Source: JAJEFO01 sp965208685 (lineage in GTDB: Bacteria > Pseudomonadota > Alphaproteobacteria > Rhodobacterales > Rhodobacteraceae). Taken from it: a stretch of 64,000 bases of DNA. The notes under the pieces were generated by a model. It saw only the letters and a program-made list of their open reading frames with translations, made no database searches and had not been told where the DNA came from. The stretch's first letter is position 1; every line of letters begins with the position of its first letter. The stretch covers positions 4,030,001 through 4,094,000 of the forward strand of contig CBDBPL010000007.1 of NCBI GenBank assembly GCA_965208685.1. The letters are read 5' to 3'. This document shows, piece after piece, positions 1 through 8,473 of this stretch. A program made the translations under genes and the position numbers.

Positions 1-838
1 CGCAAGGGACAGATTTCCCCGACCGTCCAGATCGCCACGTCTTGGGCCGTCAGCCGCATCCATCCGAAACTTGTACTCGCCTCGATCATTGAGCCCTCGC
101 GCCAGTCCACGGCTAATGGACCACAGACCACCACCTGCAATTCCCGCGCGATGACACATGGCGTGTGACATCAGTCGGCTGACCCTGCCGTTCCCATCAA
201 GGAACGGGTGGATATAGTTGAGCCTATGGTGCGCCCAAGCTACCGCAAGAACGCGACCGGTTGCTCCTTGCGTCAGGCCTTCGTAGCGCCACGAGAAGAG
301 GTTCATGAGAGGCATCCAGCCGCCCTGGCGAAGGCGGCTGGTGGCGACCAACTGTCACCGCCTGGTCGACGCCTCTGAATGCTCCTGGCACAATCTCCAT
401 CTTCCGGCCGTGGCGTTCCACCATTCGCAGTTCGGTCGGCATCATTGAGTAGAATCGGCGATGAACCTCCCGGATGAATTCAACGGACGTTGGCAAGGGA
501 AGCTCGTCTCTCTCCGCCAAGCCATCGATCCAAGCTTGCACTTTCACGTGCGCAGCAGCCTCCTCCGCCAATGGTCTGTCGTCCCCATCGATCCGGCCTC
601 CCGCCAAGGCCCGCTGGATGTCGGCAGGCTTCGCGTTGTGGCCCTCGATCAGGTTCGAATAGTAGGAGTTCAATATTTGCGTCATGGTCCGCAGTTCAGC
701 TACGCTGTCTGCAGGCAGCCCACGACCCAGCTCCAAGGCGGCAGCCCTTACTTCGAGGGCCAGATCGGCCAACGCAACGGGTATGGCCTCTTCTATGCCA
801 CATGGCTCAATCCGTGCCGGTGTTTCCAAGGATTTCAT
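1..838 (-). pseudogene. Fic family protein, frameshifted and cut by the window edge
   Basis: Fic-domain proteins usually transfer AMP to a target hydroxyl. The first reading frame runs from the ATG at 838 down to about 315 and carries the Fic N-terminal region (NSYYSNLIEGHN, then FYSMMPTELRMVERHGRKM). That frame then turns into nonsense and stops at 224. The catalytic Fic motif IHPFLDGNGRVSRLM is intact but lies one frame over (about 197-152), and that second frame stays open to base 1. A single-base shift near 312-325, inside the codons for RLDA/MNLF, joins the halves. The NLIEGHN segment resembles the inhibitory-helix region of Fic proteins with built-in autoinhibition (inference). The C-terminus lies outside the window. 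It is a real pseudogene or a sequencing indel; the family assignment is firm. Confidence 0.85.
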
Positions 839-1412
839 GCCGATCTTTGCCTCCGTCTCATCCTCACAAAATCAGGCAGTTAATGTCCATACCAGAGCAA
901 TGTTTGCCGATCTTTTTTGCCGATGTTCGGGCAGGGTGACGAACGACGTGCCCACGCGACACAATCGATGCGCATCGACGTTGGATTATGGAGCCCTCAA
1001 TGAGCGAATTCGACCCAGGGAATGCAATGGGGCTCATGCAGTTGACCGAAACGGTGGAACATGACGCTTTCTGCGCAATCCGGAAGTGCGGGTTTCCCGC
1101 AGATCTTCGACACGACCATGCGCGGCCACCCCGCGAGGCCCAAATGCAAGGGCAATACAAGACGAGGCGTCCAGGATTGACGCAACTGCACGGCGAGCGG
1201 CGTTTGCGTTGGCAACCTCTTCTGACCCGTGAAATCAGCCATAGGCTGGAACGCACCGCATTTCAGCCAACGGCATAATTCCCCTACCTTGCGCCTGGAT
1301 TTCAAAGGAGCACACGCAGGATGTGGTCGCCGATTTCGCTATGCTTCCAGAGCATGAGAATTGAATAATCTTACTCTTTCGGTATCAACTTGCGCATCGT
1401 AAGCTCTGACGC
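839..1412. other. Gene-free stretch with a possible lytic-transglycosylase relic
   Basis: No convincing gene is visible between the Fic remnant and the shikimate-dehydrogenase-like gene. Plus-strand codons around 988-1077 spell SEFDPGNAMGLMQLTETVE, which resembles the AMGLMQL signature of soluble lytic transglycosylases, but nothing around it supports a complete domain. The last 60 bases before 1413 are A/T-richer and probably hold the operon promoter; I cannot assign boxes with confidence. Confidence 0.4.
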
Positions 1413-2303
1413 ATGAAGGCTGACCGAATACCCTCCAGAGTGACAGCGCGGACGACTGTCATTGGTCTGTTGGGTTCGCCTGTTTCGCACAGCCGTTCCC
1501 CGATCATGCAAAACACCGTCTATGAATCGATGGGCCTCGACTATGCTTATGTCGCTTTCGATGTCGGCTTGGGTCACGTCGACGAGGCCGTGCAGGCGCT
1601 GCGTGTTCTGGGCTTGCGCGGCGCAAACGTAACAATGCCCCTTAAACGCGCCATCGTGCCGCGTCTCGACCGCCTGAGCCCGGCGGCGGAGTTGGCGGGC
1701 GCCGTCAACGTTGTTGTCAACGACGCGGGTGTGTTGACTGGCCATATCACCGATGGCGCGGGCTTCATGCTGTCGCTTTCAGAAGCCGGTATCGACCACC
1801 TGGGGCGGCACATGGCGGTCATTGGCGCCGGTGGGGCGGGCATGGCGGTGGCGATACAGGCGTCTCTGGACGGAATCGGCTCGGTCAAGCTCCTCAATCG
1901 GCGCGATGCGTTCTTCGATGCAGCAGAGACAATGGCGGAAAGCCTGCGGCGCCAGGTTGAGTGTGACATCACGTTGGAAGATCTGGATGACCGCGAAGCA
2001 TTGGAGCTGGCGATTGACTCTGCCGACATTCTCGTCAATGCGACGCCCATCGGAATGAAAGAAACCGAAGGCGAGATGGCGCTGCCCGATGCCAGCATCC
2101 TGGGGCCGGATCTTGTCGTCTGCGACCTGATCTATGTGCCGCGCGAGACGCGGCTTCTGAAAGAAGCGGCCAGACGGGGCTGCAAAACGGTGTCTGGTGT
2201 TGGGATGCAGCTGTACCAGGCCGTACCCGCATTCAGGATGTGGACGGGGCACGACATGGACGTGGACGTCGCACGACAGGCGCTCTTCGGAGCGGAAACA
2301 TGA
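1413..2303 (+). CDS. aroE: Shikimate/quinate dehydrogenase family protein
   Basis: The product is about 296 residues, normal for AroE-type NADP(H) dehydrogenases that interconvert 3-dehydroshikimate and shikimate or related cyclic acids. Substrate-binding signatures are present: GSPVSHSRSP (residues about 19-28), NVTMPLKRA with the catalytic lysine (about 73-81) and TDGAGF with the catalytic aspartate. The nucleotide-binding loop is VIGAGGAGMA, and the family's NATPIGM follows. It is the first gene of a run whose ORFs overlap or nearly touch; its TGA overlaps the next ATG (ATGA). The setting with an importer and an FAD oxidoreductase suggests a catabolic paralogue rather than the housekeeping aromatic-amino-acid enzyme (inference). 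No strong ribosome site precedes the chosen ATG. Confidence 0.85.
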   Translation: MKADRIPSRVTARTTVIGLLGSPVSHSRSPIMQNTVYESMGLDYAYVAFDVGLGHVDEAVQALRVLGLRGANVTMPLKRAIVPRLDRLSPAAELAGAVNVVVNDAGVLTGHITDGAGFMLSLSEAGIDHLGRHMAVIGAGGAGMAVAIQASLDGIGSVKLLNRRDAFFDAAETMAESLRRQVECDITLEDLDDREALELAIDSADILVNATPIGMKETEGEMALPDASILGPDLVVCDLIYVPRETRLLKEAARRGCKTVSGVGMQLYQAVPAFRMWTGHDMDVDVARQALFGAET

Positions 2304-3025
2304 CAATGCAACGAGGTTTCTTGGCAATTTGGTGCGACATGGCAGCCGAAGACCTGGAGGACTACCGCAACTGGCTGACGCAAGAGCATATTGCAGACCG
2401 CACGTTTTCTCCCGGATTCCTGGGGGTTCGACTGTTCGAGGCGCTGGACGACGAGTTGTCGCACTTCATTCTTTACGCGACCGAGAACCGGGACGTCCTG
2501 CGCGGGTCCGCGTACAAGAGGATCCTGGACAATCCCTCTGCCTGGACGCGGCAGATCATGCCGAGATTTGGTGCTTTCGACCGCGCGTTGGGCGGGCAGG
2601 TGCTGAAGGTCGGCAACGGGTTCGGATCGCATGTCGCGATCTGGCGCGTTCGCCTTGGGGAAGGCGCACACAACTTGAACAGGCTCGACGGCGACCTGGC
2701 GGCGTTCGCCGGGCGGGATGGAATTGTCAGCCTTCGTGTCTTCGCTGTCGACCACAGCACCACAGGGCGGCACAGCGAGGAAAAGACCATGCGCCGGAAC
2801 GGAGAGGGCGCATTCGACCTGCTATTGTGCGCCGAAGCCATGGGAGACCAGGCCGCGCGCGTGGCCGAGAACAGGATTTCCGGCGAAATGAGGCGGCTCT
2901 TTCCGACACTCGGAAGTTACGACGCTTCGTGCCGCCGCATGATATACGGCGAGGCCGCCCACGAGGGGCCAACGCAATGGGAACTGGCTGGAGAGAGCCG
3001 CAAGGGCGCTTGTCCGGCAGTGTAA
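2300..3025 (+). CDS. Dimeric alpha/beta-barrel (EthD/DUF4286-like) protein
   Basis: The product is about 241 residues. The N-terminal 100 residues (RGFLAIWCDM, EDYRNWLTQEHI, PGFLGVRLFEA, FILYATENRDVL) look like the ferredoxin-like barrel fold of small EthD-type enzymes and stress proteins, which form dimers and often act on unstable ring compounds. A second, weaker copy of the fold may occupy residues 115-225 (HVAIWRVRLGEG ... GIVSLRVFAVD). The ATG at 2300 overlaps the stop of the upstream dehydrogenase gene, so the two are probably translationally coupled. A gap of 20 bases separates it from the binding-protein gene. The reaction is unknown; an accessory role in the degradation of the imported compound is inference. 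Confidence 0.65.
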   Translation: MTMQRGFLAIWCDMAAEDLEDYRNWLTQEHIADRTFSPGFLGVRLFEALDDELSHFILYATENRDVLRGSAYKRILDNPSAWTRQIMPRFGAFDRALGGQVLKVGNGFGSHVAIWRVRLGEGAHNLNRLDGDLAAFAGRDGIVSLRVFAVDHSTTGRHSEEKTMRRNGEGAFDLLLCAEAMGDQAARVAENRISGEMRRLFPTLGSYDASCRRMIYGEAAHEGPTQWELAGESRKGACPAV

Positions 3026-3045
3026 ACCAGGAAAGGGAGAAACGA

Positions 3046-4077
3046 ATGTTCAGAAACCAAATCAAGAAGGTGGCCTGCAGGCTGGGCGCCTTGATGGCGG
3101 TTGTTGCGCTTCTGTCGCCGCAGCACGCCGTCGCCCAGGCGATGACGCCGCTCGATCCGCCGGAGAAAGTCAAGGTCGCCTACGTGCCGATCATGAAATT
3201 CGCCACGATGTATGTCGCGGAGGAACGCGGCCTCTTCGACAAGTACGGCCTTGATGTCGATCTGGAACGGGTGAAATCGGGAACGGAAGCCATTGCGTTC
3301 CTGACCCAGGGCACGGTCGATGTCGGCGGCATCGCCATCGTCACCTCGCTGTGGAGCGGCTGGAACAAGGGCCTCGACATTCGCGTGATCGCCCCCGGCG
3401 CACTGGAACCGATGGAAAACAGCCCAACCAAGCTCCTGGTGCGCGCCGGCGCCGAAGGGATCAACTCCGCCGCCGATCTTGCAGGCAGGCGGGTCGCCGT
3501 CGCGGGCGGCCCCGGGTCGGGCGGCGAGTATCTTCTGTCCAAAGGGCTGCAACGCGGCGATCTGACGATCCGCGATGTCGAGGTGATGAACGTTGCCAAC
3601 CCCGACATGCCGCTGGCGTTCGAGAATGGCTCGGTCGATGCCGCGCTGGCCGGTTCGCCCTATGCCGATCAAATCCTGAATGCCGGCACCGGGAAGGTGC
3701 TGGAGAGCGATCTCACGCCGGGTCTGATGACGGTGGCCTTCGTCGGTTCGGGCAAACTGGTGAACGAGCGCCCCGAGGTGGCCAAGCGCTTCGTCCTCGC
3801 CCTGACCGAGGCGGCACGGATGATGCAGGGCGATGACTATCTCGCGCCGGAGAATCTCGAGGCCTACCTGACCTTCACCAACTCCACCGAAGAGGCGATC
3901 CGCACCGGTCGACCGGTCATATACGATCCCGAAATGAAGATCCCGGTCGCGGGTCTGGCGGACATGGAAAAGACCCACCGAGAAAACGGACGGACGGAAT
4001 ACACCGACCCGCTGGACCTGTCGAACGTGGCGGACACGCGCTTTACCGAGCTGGCGCTTGAAGCCCTCGGCGACTAA
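3046..4077 (+). CDS. ABC transporter substrate-binding protein (NMT1/SsuA/TauA type)
   Basis: The product is about 343 residues with a Sec signal peptide (basic start, hydrophobic LGALMAVVALL, then AVAQA as the likely cleavage site). The mature part begins KVKVAYVPIMKFATMYVAEERGLF, the pattern of the SsuA/TauA/NMT1 periplasmic binding proteins for sulfonates, thiamine precursors, nitrate and aromatic acids. The family-typical NERPEVAKRFVLALTEAARMM follows. The ATG at 3046 has a good ribosome site (gaaagggaga) about six bases upstream. It sits ahead of its ATPase and permease genes, separated from them by a strong hairpin. The ligand is unknown; the neighbouring dehydrogenase and oxidoreductase point to a cyclic or carboxylic compound (inference). 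Confidence 0.85.
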   Translation: MFRNQIKKVACRLGALMAVVALLSPQHAVAQAMTPLDPPEKVKVAYVPIMKFATMYVAEERGLFDKYGLDVDLERVKSGTEAIAFLTQGTVDVGGIAIVTSLWSGWNKGLDIRVIAPGALEPMENSPTKLLVRAGAEGINSAADLAGRRVAVAGGPGSGGEYLLSKGLQRGDLTIRDVEVMNVANPDMPLAFENGSVDAALAGSPYADQILNAGTGKVLESDLTPGLMTVAFVGSGKLVNERPEVAKRFVLALTEAARMMQGDDYLAPENLEAYLTFTNSTEEAIRTGRPVIYDPEMKIPVAGLADMEKTHRENGRTEYTDPLDLSNVADTRFTELALEALGD

Positions 4078-4090
4078 CGCTTCGGCCGAT

Positions 4091-4113
4091 GGCGCGCCCC
4101 TTCCGGGCGCGCC
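4091..4113 (+). terminator. Intercistronic GC hairpin after the binding-protein gene
   Basis: A perfect 9-bp stem (ggcgcgccc / gggcgcgcc) closes a five-base loop between the binding-protein stop at 4077 and the ATPase start at 4137. There is no run of T after it, so it is not a full intrinsic terminator. Such hairpins commonly protect the mRNA of the binding protein so that it is made in excess over the transporter; that role is inferred. Confidence 0.6.
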
Positions 4114-4136
4114 AACACCTGTCACCAGGAATGCAA

Positions 4137-4946
4137 ATGGCTGACTTGGATGGGCGCGCGCCCGTGCCGCCGAAGATCAGCGCAAAGAATGTTTGCAAGG
4201 TCTACGACACGGCGGACGGACCCTTTGTCGCGGTCGAGGATTTCAGCGTCGACGTCGCGGACGGGGAATTCGTCGCCATCGTGGGCCCGTCCGGCTGCGG
4301 GAAGTCGACTTTTCTCAGCATGGTTGCCGGGCTCGAGGAGATCACGTCCGGTTCCATTTCCATCACCGCCGGCCCCGTCAAGAACCGTCCGTCCAACAGC
4401 GTAGTGTTCCAGGAATACGCGATATTTCCGTGGCAGACCGTCATCGAGAACGTCGCCTTCGGCCTCAAGATGCGCGGCGTGTCCAAGGCTGAGCGGACGG
4501 AAACGGCGAATTACTGGCTCGATCGGGTCGGGCTGGCGAAATTCCGCAACCACTATCCGCACCAGATATCGGGCGGGATGAAGCAGCGCGTGGGCATAGT
4601 CCGCGCGCTCGCGAACGATCCGGAAGTGCTGCTCATGGACGAGCCGCTTGGCGCGCTTGACGCGCAGACGCGAGTGGTCCTGCAGGAGGAATTGCTGCGC
4701 ATCTGGGAAGAGACCCGCAAGACGGTGCTCTACATCACGCACTCCCTTGAGGAGGCGGTGCTCTTGGGAGATCGCGTCGTGTTGATGAGCGCGCAGCCAG
4801 GTCGGATTCTGGAAGTCTACGACATCGACCTGCCGCGCCCGCGCAGCTTCGAGACGACAACGCTCCCGCAATTCGCGGAATACCGCGCGATGATCTGGGA
4901 CAAGCTCAGCGCGGAAGTGACCCGCTCGATGGAGATGCAGACATGA
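4137..4946 (+). CDS. ABC transporter ATP-binding protein (SsuB/TauB type)
   Basis: This is the ATPase of the importer. It shows Walker A GPSGCGKST (residues about 50-58), Q-loop VVFQEYAIFPW, signature ISGGMKQRVGIVRA, Walker B VLLMDEPLGALD and the switch histidine in ITHSLEEA. The signature reads SGGMKQ, as is usual in the nitrate/sulfonate/taurine branch. An in-frame ATG at 4089 lies inside the upstream hairpin; the ATG at 4137, six bases after the AGGA at 4127-4130, is a better start. The last four bases overlap the permease gene (ATGA), giving coupled translation. Confidence 0.9.
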   Translation: MADLDGRAPVPPKISAKNVCKVYDTADGPFVAVEDFSVDVADGEFVAIVGPSGCGKSTFLSMVAGLEEITSGSISITAGPVKNRPSNSVVFQEYAIFPWQTVIENVAFGLKMRGVSKAERTETANYWLDRVGLAKFRNHYPHQISGGMKQRVGIVRALANDPEVLLMDEPLGALDAQTRVVLQEELLRIWEETRKTVLYITHSLEEAVLLGDRVVLMSAQPGRILEVYDIDLPRPRSFETTTLPQFAEYRAMIWDKLSAEVTRSMEMQT

Positions 4947-5986
4947 ACGACCGCAGCAGGGATTCCATGGCCGGCAACGGCCGCACGATCCTCATTCTCG
5001 CAGGGATGATTGTCCTGGTTCACCTGGTACCGACCATCGGTGGCTTGTGGGTCGATTGGGCCTGGCCCGCCATTGGCCTGAGTTTCGTCCTTCTCGTCCT
5101 GATGTGCGAGCGGATCGGGCGCCTCGTTCCGGCACGGGCACGCGGGACGTACGAATGGTCGCTGGCGCTGGGATTTCCGGCCTTGATTCTCATGCTTTGG
5201 CAGCTGGGCGGATCGTTTGGCCTTATCAACCCGATCTGGTTCCCGCCGCCGAGCAACATCGGCCACGCCCTATGGGACGTCACCGTGAACTACGACCGGT
5301 TCTCGGAAACCAGCCTGCTCGGGCGGCCTTGGCTGATCCCCGACGCCTGGTCGGAAGGCGGATTGTCGGCCGTCGGAACCCTTCTCGGCGAGAGCCATCT
5401 CCTGGCGACCGTTCTCAGGGTGCTGGCCGGTTTCCTGCTGGGCGCAGTGCCCGGCATTCTGGTGGGCGTCGTCATGGGCGTGAACCAGACCGTGCGGCTG
5501 ATGCTCGACACGACGCTCTCGGCCGTCTACGTGCTGCCCAAGATCGCCATCTTTCCGATTGTCATGCTGATGTTCGCCGATCCCTTCGGCGAAGGGCCGA
5601 AGATCACCGTGGTCGCGCTTGCCGTATTCATCCTCATGGCCATAAACGCCATGGCCGGCGTGCGCCAGATCGACCCTGTCTACCTGAAGGCCGGGCGCAA
5701 CTACGGTGCCAATCCGTGGCAACTCATGCGTCACGTGATCTTGCCCGGTGCGCTTCCAGTGATCTTCGCAGGGCTTCGCATCGCGCTTGGCACCGCGATG
5801 ATCGTGATCATCTCGGTCGAGTTCTTGCGCGCCAAGCAGGGAGTCGGATACATGACCTACTACTACTGGGAGGTCCTCGTCCCCGAGAAGATGTACGCCG
5901 GCCTCGTCGTCGTCATGGCGATGGGCGTGGGCTTCACCGCGGCGCTCTACTGGCTGCAGAAGCGGCTGATGCCATGGTCGAGGTGA
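4943..5986 (+). CDS. ABC transporter permease (SsuC/TauC type)
   Basis: This is the inner-membrane channel subunit, 347 residues and longer than the usual 250-280. The extra N-terminal 80 residues hold two added hydrophobic segments (ILILAGMIVLVHLVP and AIGLSFVLLVLM) before the core. The core has about six segments and the EAA cytoplasmic loop (GRNYGANPWQLMRHVILPGA), which docks on the ATPase. FPPPSNIGHALWD is typical of the family just before the core. It overlaps the ATPase gene by four bases and the LysR gene by thirteen. Confidence 0.88.
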   Translation: MNDRSRDSMAGNGRTILILAGMIVLVHLVPTIGGLWVDWAWPAIGLSFVLLVLMCERIGRLVPARARGTYEWSLALGFPALILMLWQLGGSFGLINPIWFPPPSNIGHALWDVTVNYDRFSETSLLGRPWLIPDAWSEGGLSAVGTLLGESHLLATVLRVLAGFLLGAVPGILVGVVMGVNQTVRLMLDTTLSAVYVLPKIAIFPIVMLMFADPFGEGPKITVVALAVFILMAINAMAGVRQIDPVYLKAGRNYGANPWQLMRHVILPGALPVIFAGLRIALGTAMIVIISVEFLRAKQGVGYMTYYYWEVLVPEKMYAGLVVVMAMGVGFTAALYWLQKRLMPWSR

Positions 5987-6915
5987 CCGGCAAGCCGATA
6001 GCGGCGCTCCCGGGCGGGTCGCAACTGCCATTCCGACAGCTGGAAGTCTTTCACGCCATCATGGAAACCGGGTCGATGAGTGCCGCGTCGCGCATGCTTG
6101 GCACGACGCAGCCGTCGTTAAGTCGCAGTCTTCAGCGGCTGGAGGATCAGCTGCACGTCCAGCTCTTTCGGCGCCACCGCAAGCGGCTCGTGGCAACGAA
6201 CGAGGCCAAGCGGCTGTATGACGTCGTGGCGCCGGCCATTCACCAGATGCGGGCCGTAAGCGACGTTGCGGCAGGCATTGCCGACGGGCCGGCAAGCATC
6301 TTCCGATTTGCAGCCACCCAAAGCGTTGGCCGCACTCTCGTGCCGCGCGCGGTCCGGGCCATGCGAAAGAAGGAACCGGGCCTGAGGGTGTTCCTCGACT
6401 CGGCTCTGCGTGCCCAGCATTCCGAGTACCTGCTCGAGGCGCAGGGAGAGTGCCTTGTGTCGCTGGCAGACGTGAAGCACCCGCTGATTTCGTCGCGTGT
6501 CATCGGACGCATGCCGCTCGTCGCATTGGTCCGGTCTGACGGCGAACTTGCGTCCCGTCCGGTCCTGACCGCCAACGACCTGGCGGGTCATCCCGTGATC
6601 CTGTTCGAGCGCAGGGGACCTCATTCCGCAGCCATCGAAGCGTTCTTCGCCGACTGCCCCAGATCGCCCGAAGAGACCTACATACGCTTTTCGGACGCGG
6701 CAATCGGGCTTGCTGCCGAAGGCGTCGGAATTGCCCTTGTCGACGGGTTCACGACAATTGGTTGGCTTCCACCTGGGCTCGTTGAGGTTGCCGTCGCTGA
6801 CGCCCCTTCCTTCACCGCGCGCCTTTACTGGAACAGCGAGCGGCCCGGATCGCGATTTGTGGAGCTTCTTGGCGATACGCTGTTTGCGCTGATGGCGGAT
6901 GTCGCCCGTGAGTGA
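5974..6915 (+). CDS. LysR family transcriptional regulator
   Basis: The product is about 313 residues. The N-terminal winged helix-turn-helix (residues about 15-75: RQLEVFHAIMETGSMSAAS, TTQPSLSRSLQRLEDQLHV, LFRR) is textbook LysR, and the remainder is the periplasmic-binding-like effector domain. The chosen ATG overlaps the permease end by 13 bases. The gene lies inside the operon and in the same direction, unusual for LysR genes, which normally diverge from their targets, so it probably controls its own operon from within (inference). Likely inducers are the imported compound or its oxidation product. Confidence 0.88.
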   Translation: MVEVTGKPIAALPGGSQLPFRQLEVFHAIMETGSMSAASRMLGTTQPSLSRSLQRLEDQLHVQLFRRHRKRLVATNEAKRLYDVVAPAIHQMRAVSDVAAGIADGPASIFRFAATQSVGRTLVPRAVRAMRKKEPGLRVFLDSALRAQHSEYLLEAQGECLVSLADVKHPLISSRVIGRMPLVALVRSDGELASRPVLTANDLAGHPVILFERRGPHSAAIEAFFADCPRSPEETYIRFSDAAIGLAAEGVGIALVDGFTTIGWLPPGLVEVAVADAPSFTARLYWNSERPGSRFVELLGDTLFALMADVARE

Positions 6916-8152
6916 CGCCGACTACGACGTGATCGTCGCGGGCGGCGGAAGCGCAGGTGTGGGAGCCGCGGTCGGGGCCGCTCAGTCCGGCGCCAAAGTG
7001 CTTGTCGTCGAACGGGCGGGCTTTCTGGGCGGTGCGGCGACGCTGTCGCAGGTGCTGGCGTGGTGCGGGTTCTATCCGCAGACGGCAGGAATGACACCCG
7101 AGCCCGTCGTCGGCGGCGTGGGCCGCAGGGCGCTCGATCACCTTCAGGCGCTCGGAATGGACGTGGCGCCTTACTTCTCGGCATCCGGAAACTGGCCAAT
7201 TCGCCTCAATCCCGAAGCGACGAAACTGGCGCTCGACCGAACGCTTTCCGAAAGCGACGCACAACTTGCCCTTCACAGCGACATCGTCGGTGTCGCGCAC
7301 GCTTCAGGACGGATTGAAACGATCGAAACCCGGGACCCGCGAGGCCGTCGCGAGATTTCCGCGACCGCCTTCGTGGATGCCACCGGTGATGCCGAACTGG
7401 CATTCCTCGCGGGCGCCACGCCCTGTCCTCTGCACGAGGGCGACTGCCAACCTGCCTCTTTCCCGGTCAGGATCTCCGGCGTCTCGCCAGGCGCGTCCCT
7501 TGACAAGGCCGAGCGCGCGCAATGCCTCTCGGCGATTTCGCGGCGCGTCGGCCGAGCCGAATTGCGGGCCGATGGCGGGATACTGACAGCGTTGCCGGGC
7601 ACCGCCGATCTCTGGTGGCTCGCCATCGACGTCGAGACCAACGGGCTGGACGCATCCGACCTCACCGTCGCGGAAGGCGACGGCCGGGAACTCGCATGGC
7701 GGGCCGTGCGAGCATTGACGGAAATGCCGGGATTCGAGAACGCCTCCGTCGGGGCGACCGGGCCAAAAATCGGCATTCGCGAGACGAGGCACGCAAGAAC
7801 AATGGAACCGCTTCGAGAGAGTGTACTGCTTGGTGGAATTCGCCCTGGAGGCACCGTCGCTCTCGGGGGATGGCCCATGGAGATCCTGCATGGGCCCGGT
7901 CTTGCAGAGTATCGAAGCATCGGCGGTGACGGGGTCTACGGAATATCGCTGGATGCGCTGAAGTCTCACGATTTCCACAACGTGTTCCTCGCCGGGCGCT
8001 GCATCGGTGCCGATTCCGCTGCCTATGCTTCGGCGCGCGTCATGGGAACTGCGTTCGCAACCGGGCATGCCACGGGCGTTGCTGCCGCTTTGGAAGGTGC
8101 CGACCTTGCCGGGATCCAGGGCGAACTCGTCCGCCAGAACGCGATCCTGTAG
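6899..8152 (+). CDS. FAD-dependent oxidoreductase (FAD_oxidored type)
   Basis: The product is 417 residues. It opens with the Rossmann dinucleotide motif DVIVAGGGSAGVGAAVGAA and an acidic strand end (VLVVERAGFLGGAATLS). A central DATGDAELAFLAGA and a C-terminal FLAGRCIGADSAAYASARVMG complete the FAD-binding pattern of the PF12831 group. Its start overlaps the LysR gene by 17 bases, so it is the last gene of the seven-gene run. The family oxidises small organic substrates; the specific substrate cannot be read from the sequence. Together with the dehydrogenase-like first gene it makes a plausible two-step oxidation pathway fed by the importer. Confidence 0.82.
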   Translation: MSPVSDADYDVIVAGGGSAGVGAAVGAAQSGAKVLVVERAGFLGGAATLSQVLAWCGFYPQTAGMTPEPVVGGVGRRALDHLQALGMDVAPYFSASGNWPIRLNPEATKLALDRTLSESDAQLALHSDIVGVAHASGRIETIETRDPRGRREISATAFVDATGDAELAFLAGATPCPLHEGDCQPASFPVRISGVSPGASLDKAERAQCLSAISRRVGRAELRADGGILTALPGTADLWWLAIDVETNGLDASDLTVAEGDGRELAWRAVRALTEMPGFENASVGATGPKIGIRETRHARTMEPLRESVLLGGIRPGGTVALGGWPMEILHGPGLAEYRSIGGDGVYGISLDALKSHDFHNVFLAGRCIGADSAAYASARVMGTAFATGHATGVAAALEGADLAGIQGELVRQNAIL

Positions 8153-8294
8153 CTTCATGAGTCCCCAAGCCGCGGATGTACCGACTGGCCGACTGCTCTT
8201 CCAGGTCACGCGTTCGCTGCGCAGCGCGGAGAAAGATCCGGGAAGGATCGCTCCCGAACTCGGACCGCCCTTCCTGGAAAAGTGTGCAACTCTG

Positions 8295-8372
8295 TGGAGT
8301 GCGCCCCTGCGGTTGGACAACTTGGCGATTCAATTTCCCCCATCCGGGGCCTTCTGCAAGGAGGTTCCATGA
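8295..8372 (+). repeat. Direct repeat copy 1, IS3-like leader
   Basis: These 78 bases recur at 46273-46351 with a single one-base length difference in a T run. Both copies carry a strong ribosome site (aaggaggttcc) directly before an ATG and diverge right after the ATGA. Copy 2 continues into an IS3-type transposase tail, so this is probably the upstream leader of a lost insertion sequence. Confidence 0.8.
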
Positions 8373-8473
8373 CCAAGAGACACCGAAGACACAGCACTGC
8401 AAAGAATCGCGAGGTGGTCGAGGCCTTCCTGGCGACCGCCCGCAGGCGGGTGCTCTCCAACGCCGAATGGTGA
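8369..8473 (+). pseudogene. 34-codon ORF: IS orfA start or truncated antitoxin
   Basis: This short reading frame begins at the ATG next to the repeat's ribosome site. It encodes a very basic start (TKRHRRHSTAKNREVVEAF) and ends NAEW at a TGA that overlaps the toxin start (ATGGTGA). The start looks like an IS3 orfA N-terminus; the overlap with the toxin looks like the end of an antitoxin. A fusion of IS leader to the last codons of an antitoxin would explain both. I cannot decide, and at this length it is unlikely to be a full antitoxin. Confidence 0.4.

Noticed and set aside
2197..3045. In-frame upstream extension of the binding-protein gene
   Set aside because: The extension overlaps the barrel protein in another frame and lacks any domain; a clear signal peptide and ribosome site start at 3046.
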